Positions 10,411-21,626 of a DNA stretch of 64,000 bases are shown here, piece after piece. Made by a program: the position numbers and the translations under genes. Where the stretch lies: positions 208,468,254 to 208,532,253 of the forward strand of contig NC_061509.1 of NCBI RefSeq assembly GCF_022539505.1. The letters are read 5' to 3'. The stretch comes from Lolium rigidum (taxonomy: Eukaryota > Streptophyta > Magnoliopsida > Poales > Poaceae). Under the pieces are notes generated by a model that worked only from the letters and a program-made list of their open reading frames with translations, did not search any database and had not been told where the DNA came from. How positions within the stretch are numbered: the first letter of the stretch is position 1; every line of letters begins with the position of its first letter.

Positions 10411-11127
10411 AGCGCATCCGTTGATGAACGAGAGGTGGAAACACTTTTGACTACTCCGTCCCACTCCGGATCTTATGGTTAACACGGGTATTACGGCACA
10501 AGAATCACTGGGACGACATTTGTTGTTTAATCCTAGATGGATATAAACCCTTGCAATGGAACCTCCACCATATCAACACAATCCATGGTTCCATTGCCAA
10601 CCACATAGTCATATTCATAGTTATGAAAATAGTGGTTTTGGTTTTTTATGCAATAATGATAATCATAGTAATTTGCAAGTAATTTGATAAAGATACTCAA
10701 ATGACATGAGCAAGTGATGAACTTGCCTTTCTTGACTGCAAGATTATGCAGGCAAAGTCTTCGATACGCAATAACTCCAAATTCTGAATTAGCATCATCG
10801 TCCGGTAAGGACGATGTTTAAAAGATTTGCAAGGATGCAATAATGCATAAGTATGAGATGCAATCGCTCTAAGCGTGACCTAACCCCGATGATTTAGGAT
10901 TAGTGAGTTGTAATGATTAGTTTAGGGTGTGTTGCACTTTTAGAGTGATTCACATACAAGGTTCTTATTAAGAATTGGTTGCTTGTTATCATAAGCAGGT
11001 GCTGTAATAAATCATAAAAACAACAATAATAGCACACAACGAATAGGTTTTGGTGTAATCCTAACATGTAGTGAATAGTGGTTGGTTTTAGTACTATATG
11101 TCATGGTTAATGATTGATTATTATATA

Positions 11128-11173
11128 CTTCAAAAGAATAACTTTTGAAGAACATGTTCTTTAATAAAGAACA
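11128..11173. other. Paired hairpins in the X LTR (first module)
   Basis: CTTCAAAAG/CTTTTGAAG (11128-11150) is followed at once by TGTTCTTT/AAAGAACA (11155-11173). A second module of the same layout lies at 11422-11470. Both modules occur in the plus LTR (about 37080-37125 and 36783-36830). Confidence 0.6.
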
Positions 11174-11703
11174 AGTATGATAATTAGGTTAGTGGGGTTC
11201 TATAGTTGACTATGGTTCCAAGTAGCTTATGGAATAAGGATTAGATGGATCTCAATCATGTTGGTTTCATCATAAGCTAGGACTTGTAGGGTTGAGTTAA
11301 ACCTAAGCATTTTGAGCAATTTATTATAAATAGTTGCTATCAAGGTTGGTATACCTTGCTGGGGATAGCTAGTTAGGGTTTATAGGTCCTGTTAGGTAGG
11401 GTTGAGGTTACTCTCTATTTTCTTCAAAAGAATAACTTTTGAAGAACATACTTCTTAAATAATAAGAAGTATAACAATTAGGTTGAAGTTGTTTAGGTTT
11501 GGTATTTAATTCCCTAAGTAAAGATTGGTTGGTTCCTAAATAGGATGTTTGATAATTATCTAACACTAGTAGGGTTTAGTGGGTATGGTGTATGATGCAC
11601 AATTAATGGGCATGGTTGCTATTATGGTTCATCACATGGGTGTGATGCTAAATATGGATAATTAAGGTTGTTGCATCCAAGGATAGGGACTATGGTTGGT
11701 TCT

Positions 11704-13236
11704 TGATACGTCTCCAACGTATCCATAATTTCTGTCGTTCCATGCTTGTTTTATGACAATACTTACATGTTTTGCTTGCACTTTATAATGTTTTTATGCG
11801 TTTTCCGGAACTAACCTATTAACAAGATGCCACGAGTGCGGTTCTCGTTTTCTGCTGTTTTTGGTTCCAGAAAGGCTGTTCGGGCAATATTCTCGGAATT
11901 GGACGAAATCAACGCCAAACCTCCTATTTTTCTCGGAAGGCTCCAGAACACCGAAGAAGAGTCGGAGAGGGGCCAGAGGGCCACCACACCATAAGGCGGC
12001 GCGACCTGGCCTGGGCCCGCGTCGGCCTGGTGTGGGGCCACCCTGTCGCCCCTCCGACTCCGCCTCTTCGCCTATTAAAGCCGTCTCGACCTAAAAACGC
12101 GATACCACTTGACGAAACTCCAGAAAGACTCCAGGGGCGCCGCCACCGCCGCGAAACTCCAATTCGGGGGACATAACTCTCTGTTCCGGCACCCTGCCGG
12201 GACGGGGAAGTGCCCCCGGAAGCCATCTCCATCGACGCCATCGCCTCCATCATGCTCCGTGAGTAGTTCCCCCATGGACTACGGGTTCTAGCTGTAGCTA
12301 GTTGGTATCATCTCTCCCATGTACTTCAATACAATGATCTCATGAGCTGCCTTACATGATTGAGATTCATCCGATGTAATCGGTGTTGTGTTTGTCGGGA
12401 TCCGATGGATTGTTACGTTATGATTGTCTATCTACAAAGTTTATGAAGTTATTGTTGCTGCAATCTTGTTGTGTTTAATGCTTGTCACTAGGGCCCGAGT
12501 GGCATGATCTTAGATTTGAGCTCTATACTTATTGCTTAGATTGTATCTACAAGTTGTATGCACATGTCATTGTCCGGAACCAAAGGCCCCGAAGTGACAG
12601 AAATCGGGACAACTGGAGGGGATGGCGGTGATGTGAGGATCACATGTTTTCACGGAGTGTTAATGCTTTGCTCCGGTACTCTATTAAAAGGAGTACCTTA
12701 ATATCCAGTAGATTCCCTTGAGGCCCGGCTGCCACCGGCTGGTAGGACAAAAGATGTTGTACAAGTTTCTCATTGCGAGCACGTATGACTATATATGGAA
12801 AACATGCCTACATGATTAATGATCTCGATATTCTGTCTTAATGCTATTTCAATCCTATCAATTGTCCGATCGTAATTTGTTCACCCAACACTTGTTATTG
12901 GAGAGTTGCCACTAGTGTAGATAGCCGGGAACCCCGGTCCATCTTTCATCATCATATACTCGTTCTACATGTCATTGGAAGTAGTATCAACTATCTTCCG
13001 GTGCCATTGCCTCCGTGTTACTATTACTCGTCGCTGTGTTATCTTGTTACTACTGCTCTCATATCATCGCTACTTTCACATCACCCCTGTTATTAGTGCT
13101 TTTCCAGTGCAATCTGAATTGACAACTCGATTGTTAAGGCTTATAAGTATTCTTTACCTCCCCTTGTGTCGAATCAATAAATTGGGTTTTACTTCCCGCG
13201 AAGACCGTTGCGATCCCCTATACTTGTGGGTCATCA
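11704..13236 (+). repeat. E3 5' LTR
   Basis: TGATACGTCTCCAACGTATC ... CTTGTGGGTCATCA. TATA-like ctattaaag at 12072-12080. Several ORFs of 60-109 codons on both strands here are repeated in the 3' LTR and belong to the GC-rich leader, not to genes. Confidence 0.9.
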
Positions 13237-13265
13237 AGACTATTTTTCGGCGCCGTTGCCGGGGA
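13237..13265 (+). other. E3 primer-binding site
   Basis: tcggcgccgttgccgggga shortly after the LTR end, the same tRNA-Asp-like site as in E1 but with the leading TGG read as CGG. Confidence 0.55.
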
Positions 13266-13324
13266 GGCATAGCTCTACTCATAAGTTCACCTGGGGAGTA
13301 CACTCTACCTCTCTCTCTGTTTTT

Positions 13325-13415
13325 ATTTTGTTTTATTTTGTTTTGCTTAGTTTACTTTTGTCTAGTTTATTTGTGCTTAGTTTACTTTTGTCTAGTTTAT
13401 TTTTGTCTTGTTTTA
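13325..13415 (+). repeat. Short T-rich tandem repeat in the E3 leader
   Basis: The unit tttacttttgtctagtttatttgtgcttag occurs about twice with partial copies. It lies between primer site and start codon and has no coding use. Confidence 0.6.
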
Positions 13416-13478
13416 TCTACCTCATATACCCGAAAATCCATAAAAATTTGAAAAACCGAAAAATTAAAAACTGCTGTT

Positions 13479-14847
13479 ATGGGAGAACCAACAACCTACT
13501 TGGAGCTTATAGAATGTTATAATAATTATAGAGAATCAAGAACTGGTAAAATAATGAGTGCTATGATAGAAAAATTGAATACAATTGCTAAAATCTTGCT
13601 TAAACGCCATGATATAAACTCGTTGCTCTCAACAGGATACTAAACATCTTAAATTTCAATGTGGCTTTAGTGAGGAATTTTTAATTAAGAACTATAATCG
13701 GAATTGCTATATTCATTATGGGTTCGAAGAGGTAGAACAATTTGTCTTATTTATGGGAGCCTCCGAGATAGAATCCTTCATGGTTGAGAATTATGAAACT
13801 TGTGTTGTTTGTAAGGACCTTAAAGATTATGTCTCTACTATCCTTAATTCTTGCATAGAATGCTACAGTAGGAATCCTTATATCCTTGATTATAAAGAGA
13901 GACACATTAATGCACAAGAATGCACTCACAATTTGCAGGAACCGGTGGAAGAAGAAATTGATGAACCTGAAAGCTCATTGGATGAAAGAGAGGAGGAAAT
14001 TGATGAACCTGAAAGCTCATTGGATGAAAAAGAAGAGGAGAGTGACGAACAAAAGGAGGAAGAATGGATTAGCTACCCATGCCAACCTTCTAATGAGAGT
14101 AACTCTTTATCTCTTACACTATTTGATTGCCCTCCATGCTTACCGGAAGAGGTTGAATGTTATGTTCCTGTGGATTCTCTTGAAATATTCCCTATTGATA
14201 AAACTTGTGAGAATAATTATGCTACTGTTATCTATGATAATCCATGCTACTTTGATAAATCTTATGATAATACTTTGTTTGTGCCTAATGTCGAAATGCA
14301 TGGTACTAAAGAATTTTGCGTAGCAAATGTTTATGATAAAGCTCTTGATGATGGTCCTATGTTACTTGATAATATTAATTGTACTGCTAATGAAAATGGG
14401 ATTGGAGAGGTCTTGACATTATCTATGAGTCCCATATCTCTTGAGATTGATCAACCATCTTGTTATATTATTGATAAAAGTGTGTTTGAAAGTTTTAATT
14501 CCACTATTCTTGAACTTGATAAAAATTATGTGTTTGGAAATCATGAAAAGTATGCTGCATGTGATAGTTATATTGTTGAGTTTGTTCATGAAGCTACTGA
14601 AAATTATTATGAGAGAGGAAAATATAGTAGTAGAAATTTGCATGGTACTAAAACACCTCTCTATATGCTTAAAATTTTGAAGCTACACTTGTTTTATCTT
14701 CTTATGCTTGACACTTTGTTCTTCATGAATTTATTTTTGTACAAGATTCCTATGCATAGGAAGCATGTTAGGCTTAAACTTCTTTTGGATTTGCCTCTTG
14801 ATGCTCTCTTTTGCTTCAAATACTATTTCTTGGGAGTGCATCATTAA
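13479..14847 (+). CDS. E3 gag-like accessory protein with acidic repeats (one apparent frameshift)
   Basis: The ATG at 13479 (MGEPTTYLELIECYNNY) lies where other elements start gag. The frame runs to a stop just after 13640. Reading the CTCG at 13619-13622 as CTG removes the break and joins it to the long frame through 13753-14847. The protein contains a duplicated acidic block (EEEIDEPESSLDE twice, coded at about 13950-14040), a Cys/Asp/Asn-rich middle, and the shared C-terminal block: YYERGK, hydrophobic LHLFYLLMLDTLFFMNLFLYK, basic PMHRKHVRLK, end FKYYFLGVHH. No capsid domain or zinc knuckle is evident, unlike E1. It may serve packaging or particle association; function unknown. Confidence 0.7.
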
Positions 14848-17245
14848 AACTGCTGAGCCCATCTTAATGGCTATAAAGAAAGAACTTCTTGGGAGATAAC
14901 CCATGTGTTATTTTGCTACAGTACTTTGTTTTATATTTGTGTCTTCGAAGTTGTTTACTACTGTAGCAACCTCTCCTTATCTTAGTTTTGTGTATTGTTG
15001 TGCCAAGTGAAGCCTCTAATCGAAGGTTGATACTAGATTTGGATTTCTGCGCAGAAACAGATTTCTATCTGTCACGAATCTGGGCTGTTTTCTCTGTAGG
15101 TAACTCAGAAAAATATGCCAATTTACGTGCGTGTTCCACAGATATGCACGCAACTTTCATTAGTTTTGAGTTTTCTGATTTGAGCAACGGAAGTATTTAT
15201 TTAAAATTCGTCTTTACTGGCTGTTCTGTTTTGGCAGATTCTGTCTCTGTTTTTTTTGCATTGTCTCTTGTGGACTTTAAGCGAGGTTTTCTAGACGTAG
15301 AGGGCTGTAGCTAATGTTTTATTGAGTTCTTGCAATGTGCCACTACAGGACCAAGGTGGATTCAAATTTTTTGAGTACTAACCCCTCTAATGAAGTTTAT
15401 GAGAAGTTTGGTGTGAAGGAAGTTTTCAAGGGTCAAGAGAGGAGGATGATATATGATCAAGAAGAGTGAAAAGTCAAAGCTTGGGGATGCCCCCGTGGTT
15501 CATCCCTGCATATTTCAAGAAGACTCAAGCGTCTAAGCTTGGGGATGCCCAAGGCATCCCCTTCTTCATCAACTTATCAGGTTCCTCCCCTGAAACTATA
15601 TTTTTATTCAGTCACATCGTATGTGCTTTACTTGGAGCGTCTGTGTGTTTATTTTCGTTTTGTTTATGTTTGAATAAATTCGGATCCTAGCAATCCTTGT
15701 GTGGGAGAGAGACACGCTCCGCTTTTTCATATGAACACTTGTTCTTCGTTTTACTTTTAATGTTCAATGATAAAAGTTGGAAGCTACAATACTTATTTGG
15801 TTGGAAAAGGAAAATGCATAATATGTCTTGGATAATTTGACACTTGGCAATTGTTTTGAGCTCTCAAGTATATCATGATTAAGTTTTCATGTAGTTTAAA
15901 CTTATTAGTGGAGAACTACTGTAGAGCTTGTTAAAATTGGTTTGCATAATTGATCTCTCTTAAGGTCTAGATATTTTCTGGTAAAAGTGTTTGAGCAACA
16001 AGGAAGACAGTGTAGAGTATTATAATGCTTGCAATATGTTCTTATGTAAGTTTTGTTGTACCCGTTCATACTTGTGTTTGCTTCAAACAACCTTGCTAGC
16101 CTAAGCCTTGTATTGAGAGGGAATACTTCTCGTGCATCCAAAACCTTGAGCCAAAAACTATGCCATTTGTGTCCACCATACCTACCTACTATGTGGTATT
16201 TCCTGCCATTCCAAAGTAAATTGCTTGAGTGCTACCTTTAAACAATTCAAAATGCTTCTCAATTTGTGTCAATGTTTTATAGCTCATGAGGAAGTATGTG
16301 GTGTTTATCTTTCAATCTTGTTGGGCAACTTTCACCAATGGACTAGTGGCTTCATCCGCTTATCCAATAATTTTGCAAAAAGAGCTGGCAATGGGATTCC
16401 CAGTCCCAAATTAATTAACAAAAATAGACACTCCTCCATGGTATGTGATTGTTGGACGGCACCCGAAGGATTCGGTTAGCCATGGCTTGAGAAAGCAAAG
16501 GTTGGGAGGAGTGTCATCATAATAAAACTAAAATAAAAAGGCACTCCTTCATGGTATGAGATTGTTGGCAGGCACCCGAGGATTCGGTTAGCCATGGTTT
16601 GTGAAAGAAAGGTTGGAAGGAGTGCCACACAAAAATAAAAATAAAATGGGAGCCGCTCTTTGAAGGTTTGTCTGGCAAGGGGGTTAGAGTGGACATTACC
16701 ATTCGTTGACAACAACAAACACCTCTCGAAACTTTACTTTTATGCTCTATTTATGTTTTCAAAACCAAAGCTCTAGCACAAATATAGCAATCGATGCTTT
16801 CCTCTTTGAAGGGCCATTCTTTTACTTTATGTTGAGTCAGCTTACCTACTTCCTTCCATCTTAGAAGCAAATACTTGTGTCAACTGTGCATTGATTCTTA
16901 CATACTTGCATATTTGCATTCATCATATTACTTTGTGTTGACAATTATCCATGAGATATGCATGTTACAAGTTGAGAGCAACTGCTGAAACTTAAATCTT
17001 CCTCTGTGTTGCTTCAATGCCTTTACTTTGAACTTATTGCTTTATGAGTTAACTCTTGTGCAAGACTTTTGATGCTTGTCTTGAAAGTATTATTCATGAA
17101 AAGTTTTGCTATATGTTATCTATTTGTTAGCAACTATAGATCATTGCCTTGAGTCACTTCATTCATCTCATATGCTTTGTAATAGTATGATCAAGGTTAT
17201 GTAAGTAGCATGTCACTACCGAAATTATTCTTTTTATCGTTTACT
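14848..17245 (+). other. E3 3' non-coding internal region
   Basis: Homologous to 3186-5613 and 27036-29577. AAGCTTGGGGATGC boxes lie at 15477 and 15535. Direct repeats of about 100 bp at 16395-16520 and 16535-16650 (ggcactcctyatggtatgtgattgttgg...) are local duplications. No ORF has support. Confidence 0.75.
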
Positions 17246-17280
17246 CGCTCGGGACGAGCAGAACTAAGCTTGGGGATGCC
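17246..17280 (+). promoter_or_regulatory. E3 pre-LTR hairpin and polypurine tract
   Basis: GCTCG (17247-17251) pairs with CGAGC (17255-17259) around loop GGA; aagcttggggatgcc (17266-17280) then abuts the LTR. If ttactcgctcgg is a misread ttacctgctcgg and cagaac a misread caggaac, the stem becomes 8 bp, like E1. Confidence 0.65.
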
Positions 17281-18808
17281 GATACGTCTCCAACGTATCC
17301 ATAATTTCTGTCGTTCCATGCTTGTTTTATGACAATACTTACATGTTTTGCTTGCACTTTATAATGTTTTTATGCGTTTTTCCGAACTAACCTATTAACA
17401 AGATGCCACAGTGCCGCTCCTCGTTTTCTCGCCGTTTTTGGTTCCGGAAAGGCTCGTTCGGGCAATATTCTCGGAATTGGACGAAATCAACGCCAAACCT
17501 CCTATTTTTCCCGGAAGGCTCCGTAACACCGAAGAAGAGTCGGAGAGGGGCCGCAGGGCCACCACACCATAAGGCGGCGCGGCCTGGCCTGGGCCCGCGC
17601 CAGCCTGGTGTGGGGCCACCCTGTCGCCCCTCCGACTCCGCCTCTTCGCCTATTAAAGCCGTCTCGACCTAAAAACGCGATACCACTTGACGAAACCCGT
17701 GAAAGACTCCGTGGGCGCCGCCACCGTCGCGAAACTCCAACTCGGGGGACAGAACTCTCTGTTCCGGCACCCTGCCGGACGGGGAAGTGCCCCCGGAAGC
17801 CATCTCCATCGACGCCATCGCCTCCATCATGCTCCGTGGGTAGTTCCCCCATGGACTACGGGTTCTAGCTGTAGCTAGTTGGTATCATCTCTCCCATGTA
17901 CTTCAATACAATGATCTCATGAGCTGCCTTACATGATTGAGATTCATCTGATGTAATCGGTGTTGTGTTTGTCGGGATCCGATGGATTGTTACGTTATGA
18001 TTGTCTATCTACAAAGTTTATGAAGTTATTGTTGCTGCAATCTTGTTGTGTTTAATGCTTGTCACTAGGGCCCGAGCGGCATGATCTTTGATTTGAGCTC
18101 TATACTTATTGCTTAGATTGTATCTACAAGTTGTATGCACATGTCACTGTCCGGAACCAAAGGTCCCGAAGTGACAGAAATCGGGACAACCGGAGGGGAT
18201 GGCGGTGATGTGAGGATCACATGTTTTCACGGAGTGTTAATGCTTTGCTCCGTACTCTATTAAAAGGAGTACCTTAATATCCAGAGAGATTCCCTTGAGG
18301 CCCTGCCGCCACCGGCCGGTAGGACAAAAGATGTTGTACAAGTTTCTCATTGCGAGCACGTATGACTATATATGGAAAACATGCCTACATGATTAATGAT
18401 CTTGATATTCTGTCTTAATGCTATTTCAATCCTATCAATTGCCCGATCGTAATTTGTTCACCCAACACTTGTTATTGGAGAGTTGCCACTAGTGTAGATA
18501 GTCGGGAACCCCGGTCCATCTTTCATCATCATATACTCGTTCTACATGTCATTGGAAGTAGTATCAACTATCTTCCGGTGCCATTGCCTCCGTGTTACTA
18601 TTACTGCCGTCGTGTTATCGTTACTACCGCTCTCATATCATCGCTACTTTCACATCACCCCCGTTATTAGTGCTTTTCCAGTGTACTGAATTGACAACTC
18701 GCTTGTTAAGGCTTATAAGTATTCTTTACCTCCCCTTGTGTCGAATCAATAAATTGGGTTTTACTTCTCGCGAAGACCGTTGCGATCCCCTATACTTGTG
18801 GGTCATCG
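17281..18808 (+). repeat. E3 3' LTR
   Basis: Matches 11704-13236. The first T is missing because atgcctgatacg reads atgccgatacg here (CTG to CG). The final CATCA reads CATCG. TATA-like ctattaaag at 17650. The last about 150 bp are repeated after the gap at 21627-21776. Confidence 0.88.
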
Positions 18809-21526
18809 ACTCTATTTGATCATCTAGGTTTGATTAAGATGAATACATGGGATACTAATTTAGTAATGATGGTTACTACATTTTATGTGATCATGGTAAA
18901 CATTTAGAAGCTACTATGGTTATATGAATGAAATCAAAATATCATGATCACATGTTCTAGCTTAGGTTTAGGTTTGGAAGCAATTTAGGGTTCACATGTA
19001 ATAATGGAGCTAGGTGTCCCAATTGAATTAGGGTTTTAGGTTTCACATGAAATGATGAGGTTATCACTTTATTTATAATGGAACTAGGGTTTCCTAATTA
19101 CCCTATAATTACTGGATTAATAACTTCATTATAAAGTTTGAAGTTATTAATAACTTAGAAGTAAAAATAATATTGAATTTGGCTTTTTATTATTTTTGTA
19201 ATGGATTAATAATTAAGATAATTATTAAATAGGGTTTATATCCTATAAATAAAATATTTAATAAGTTCTTAATAAAGAAAATTTGTTTTAATGTTTTCTA
19301 TATTTACTTTACTGGTTTTTATTTATTTTATACCTTTTTCCTAATTATTGAATTTTAATTGAATTTAGAATTGAAATTAAAGGCTTAAATAACAAGTATT
19401 AAACAATTAATTTTTTATTAAAAATAAAAATTTCATATTATATTTTTATTAAATAGAGTTCATTTTTATAAGAATTTTGATATCTCATTTATATTTTTCC
19501 GAGTTATAATGAATTTTATTAATTCATGTGAAGTTACAGAGAATTTTCCGAGTTTTAAATTTAAAACGGAATTTGCTAAATGTACCGGGCATAACACACC
19601 CACAGATCAATGACCGGTGGGGTCCCGGCCATGTCACCTGCCACGGTGGCTTGACCGGTTAAAAATCGAGGACGTGGCCAGAGAGCTCCCTGCCGGCGGC
19701 CAGTGAAGGATGGCGCCGACGTTGGAGTGCTCCCGCGGGTGCGTGCGTGTGTATGTTCGAACCGGGACACTGTGGCGAGTCGAGTGGTGGTTGCGCCGCT
19801 CTCTATTGGTCATCGGAACTTCGCCGTCGATCACGAACAACGGCGGCGGATGGTGGTCGACGGTGACGGGATTCTACGGCATGAACTAGGGCTCAATAGG
19901 GTGCTCAGGAGAAGCGGAAGCTCACCATGATGCTCCCAGGCTGGTCGCCGGTGTTGATTGAAGACGGAGACAACCAGGTGGTCGACGTTCCCCTCGCAGA
20001 CCCGCGGAAGGGGACGGTCAATTGCGTCCTCACCCGAGTTCCCCTTGACGCGATACTCTACCAGATGATCGAGGACGTCAAGGCGCTCCTCCTGCGCTCA
20101 ACGGCGGCCTCTGGGTTGGTTGGAAACGGTGGGGCGAGGTGGTCTCCGGCGAGCTAGGGTTTCGGGATTTAGCGCAAACGAGACAAAGAGAGGGGAAGTT
20201 GAGGGCGTCCTTGCCATTTATACGGTTCCTGGCGTGTGTTGGTGGTCAACAACGCCGGCGGCGACCACGGGACGTGGCGCTGGCGTCGCCGTGTCGAGCT
20301 CCTGTGAAGCGAACGAAGCGGAGACGAAGACGAAGACATCGTCTTCGCTCTTATCCGAATGGGTACGTGGTTTGGTCTGTTGGGCCGTGGCTTGGGCCGT
20401 GTTGTTGGGCCGCCAAGGTGGGGTCGGACCTTGGGCTCCCGTTGGGCTGCCACGGCCAGTGTGAGCCAAGGTAAGGTTTTTCTCCTCTTTTCCTTTTCTC
20501 GTTTTCATTTTCTATTTTATATTTCCTATTTGAATCCAGATTTGAATTCAATACTCGTTTACAAATATTTCAATTATGTTTTCAATCAAGATTTCGTATA
20601 CTAACTATTGTATTACTATTCTTTTTGAATTCATATTTTATATTAGATTATTTGTGTATTTGTGAACTTCACTCAAGATAGTGGTATTATATGAATTGAT
20701 ATTTTCACTTGAATTTCCTCTTTGTTTTTAATTCCATTCAATTTAGAAACATAAGAGTTGATACTTTCATCTCCAGGTATTTTTGAAATGGTGATTATTT
20801 CTTAGTTCCTATTTGAGAAATTAATCCCTTGTATGTTATTTCATGTGAGTAGCATTTAATTATAGTTTTGAAGGTTTGATGATCACCCATATTAAATTAG
20901 CATTGGTGTTATGATCTATTAACACTTTGAATTATCTAGAGTAGATATTACTCTAATCGTGGGTTTGGTCTTGGTTATCATGATAAGTGGTTGATCACCA
21001 CTTATGGGTTTTAATTAGAAAATATAGCACAAGGGTTTCTTATGTTCATGAATTCAAGCATAAGATATTATTGAGGTTGCAATTCTGGTTATAGAGATGA
21101 AATGCCACCATATTGCATTGGCTAGGTTTACTCACCACAATGCAATGATAAAATGGTTACTTGTTTAATATTTCATGTGCTCCTTTAGTTACTAAGGACT
21201 GAAGAATTGGTTTTATCTGATTCCAATGGACTTCTATTATTATCCTAATCCATCATTAAAGTAATTAAAGTGGCTATGGTTCTTTTTATAGTTAACTTTG
21301 GTTATATGGATGATTGGTTTCTCACCATATTAAGTATGGAGTTTTACTCTAAAGTTTTCTTAGGTTCTTTAATTTATGAAATATAGATATGGTAGGATTC
21401 TACTTATGACCACCAAGTGGTTCACAAGTAAAGGTTGGAATATAAGCCTAGGGTTGCTTACTAGTTACTACCCTAAGATTTCATGGGGTGAATAATATCT
21501 ACTTATCCTATTAGGATTTAACTATA
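18809..21526 (-). repeat. X LTR, middle part with GC-rich promoter island, minus strand (contig 1 end)
   Basis: Continuation of the minus X LTR after E3. AT-rich segments flank a GC island at about 19570-20470. Read on the minus strand, the island has TATAAAT (20217-20223), and 55 bp further an aaaccctag telobox (20154-20162), typical of strong plant promoters. ORFs on either strand here show no recognisable protein. The contig ends at 21526 in ...gatttaactata. Confidence 0.8.
20154..20223 (-). promoter_or_regulatory. X LTR TATA box and telobox
   Basis: Minus strand: tataaat, then about 55 bp to aaaccctag. The same pair recurs in the second contig (tataaat at 23183-23189). A telobox near the transcription start is common in grass housekeeping and ribosomal protein promoters. 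Proposed as the LTR promoter. Confidence 0.5.
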
Positions 21527-21626
21527 NNNNNNNNNNNNNNNNNNNNNNNNNNNNNNNNNNNNNNNNNNNNNNNNNNNNNNNNNNNNNNNNNNNNNNNNNN
21601 NNNNNNNNNNNNNNNNNNNNNNNNNN
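21527..21626. other. Assembly gap 1 (100 N)
   Basis: Exactly 100 N, the usual placeholder for unknown size. Flanks overlap: 18661-21526 equals 21627-24489. Confidence 0.98.

Larger units (their letters stand above)
9324..11703 (-). repeat. X LTR, 3' third, minus strand
   Basis: Reverse complement of about 36600-38900. It lacks the last 60-70 bp of the LTR end found at 8671 and 38990. It includes a 73-bp duplicated unit at 10262-10410 (accgtggggacttaggactc...) and two hairpin pairs at 11128-11173 and 11422-11470. It is interrupted by E3 at 11703/11704 and continues at about 18813. No coding potential is seen. Confidence 0.8.
11704..18808 (+). mobile_element. E3, LTR retrotransposon without pol, TSD GTTCT
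   Basis: 5' LTR 11704-13236, primer site at 13237, ORF 13479-14847, non-coding interior to 17280, 3' LTR 17281-18808. The 5-bp target duplication GTTCT precedes 11704. It follows the 3' LTR clearly at 21777-21781 in the second contig; the first contig reads gactct there. The host sequence resumes as atttgatcatctagg. The two LTRs are very similar, so insertion is recent relative to X. Confidence 0.9.

Noticed and set aside
19576..20474. ORF clusters repeated at 22543-23515
   Set aside because: Inside the GC island of the X LTR and duplicated only through contig overlap; frames change between the copies at CTG sites.
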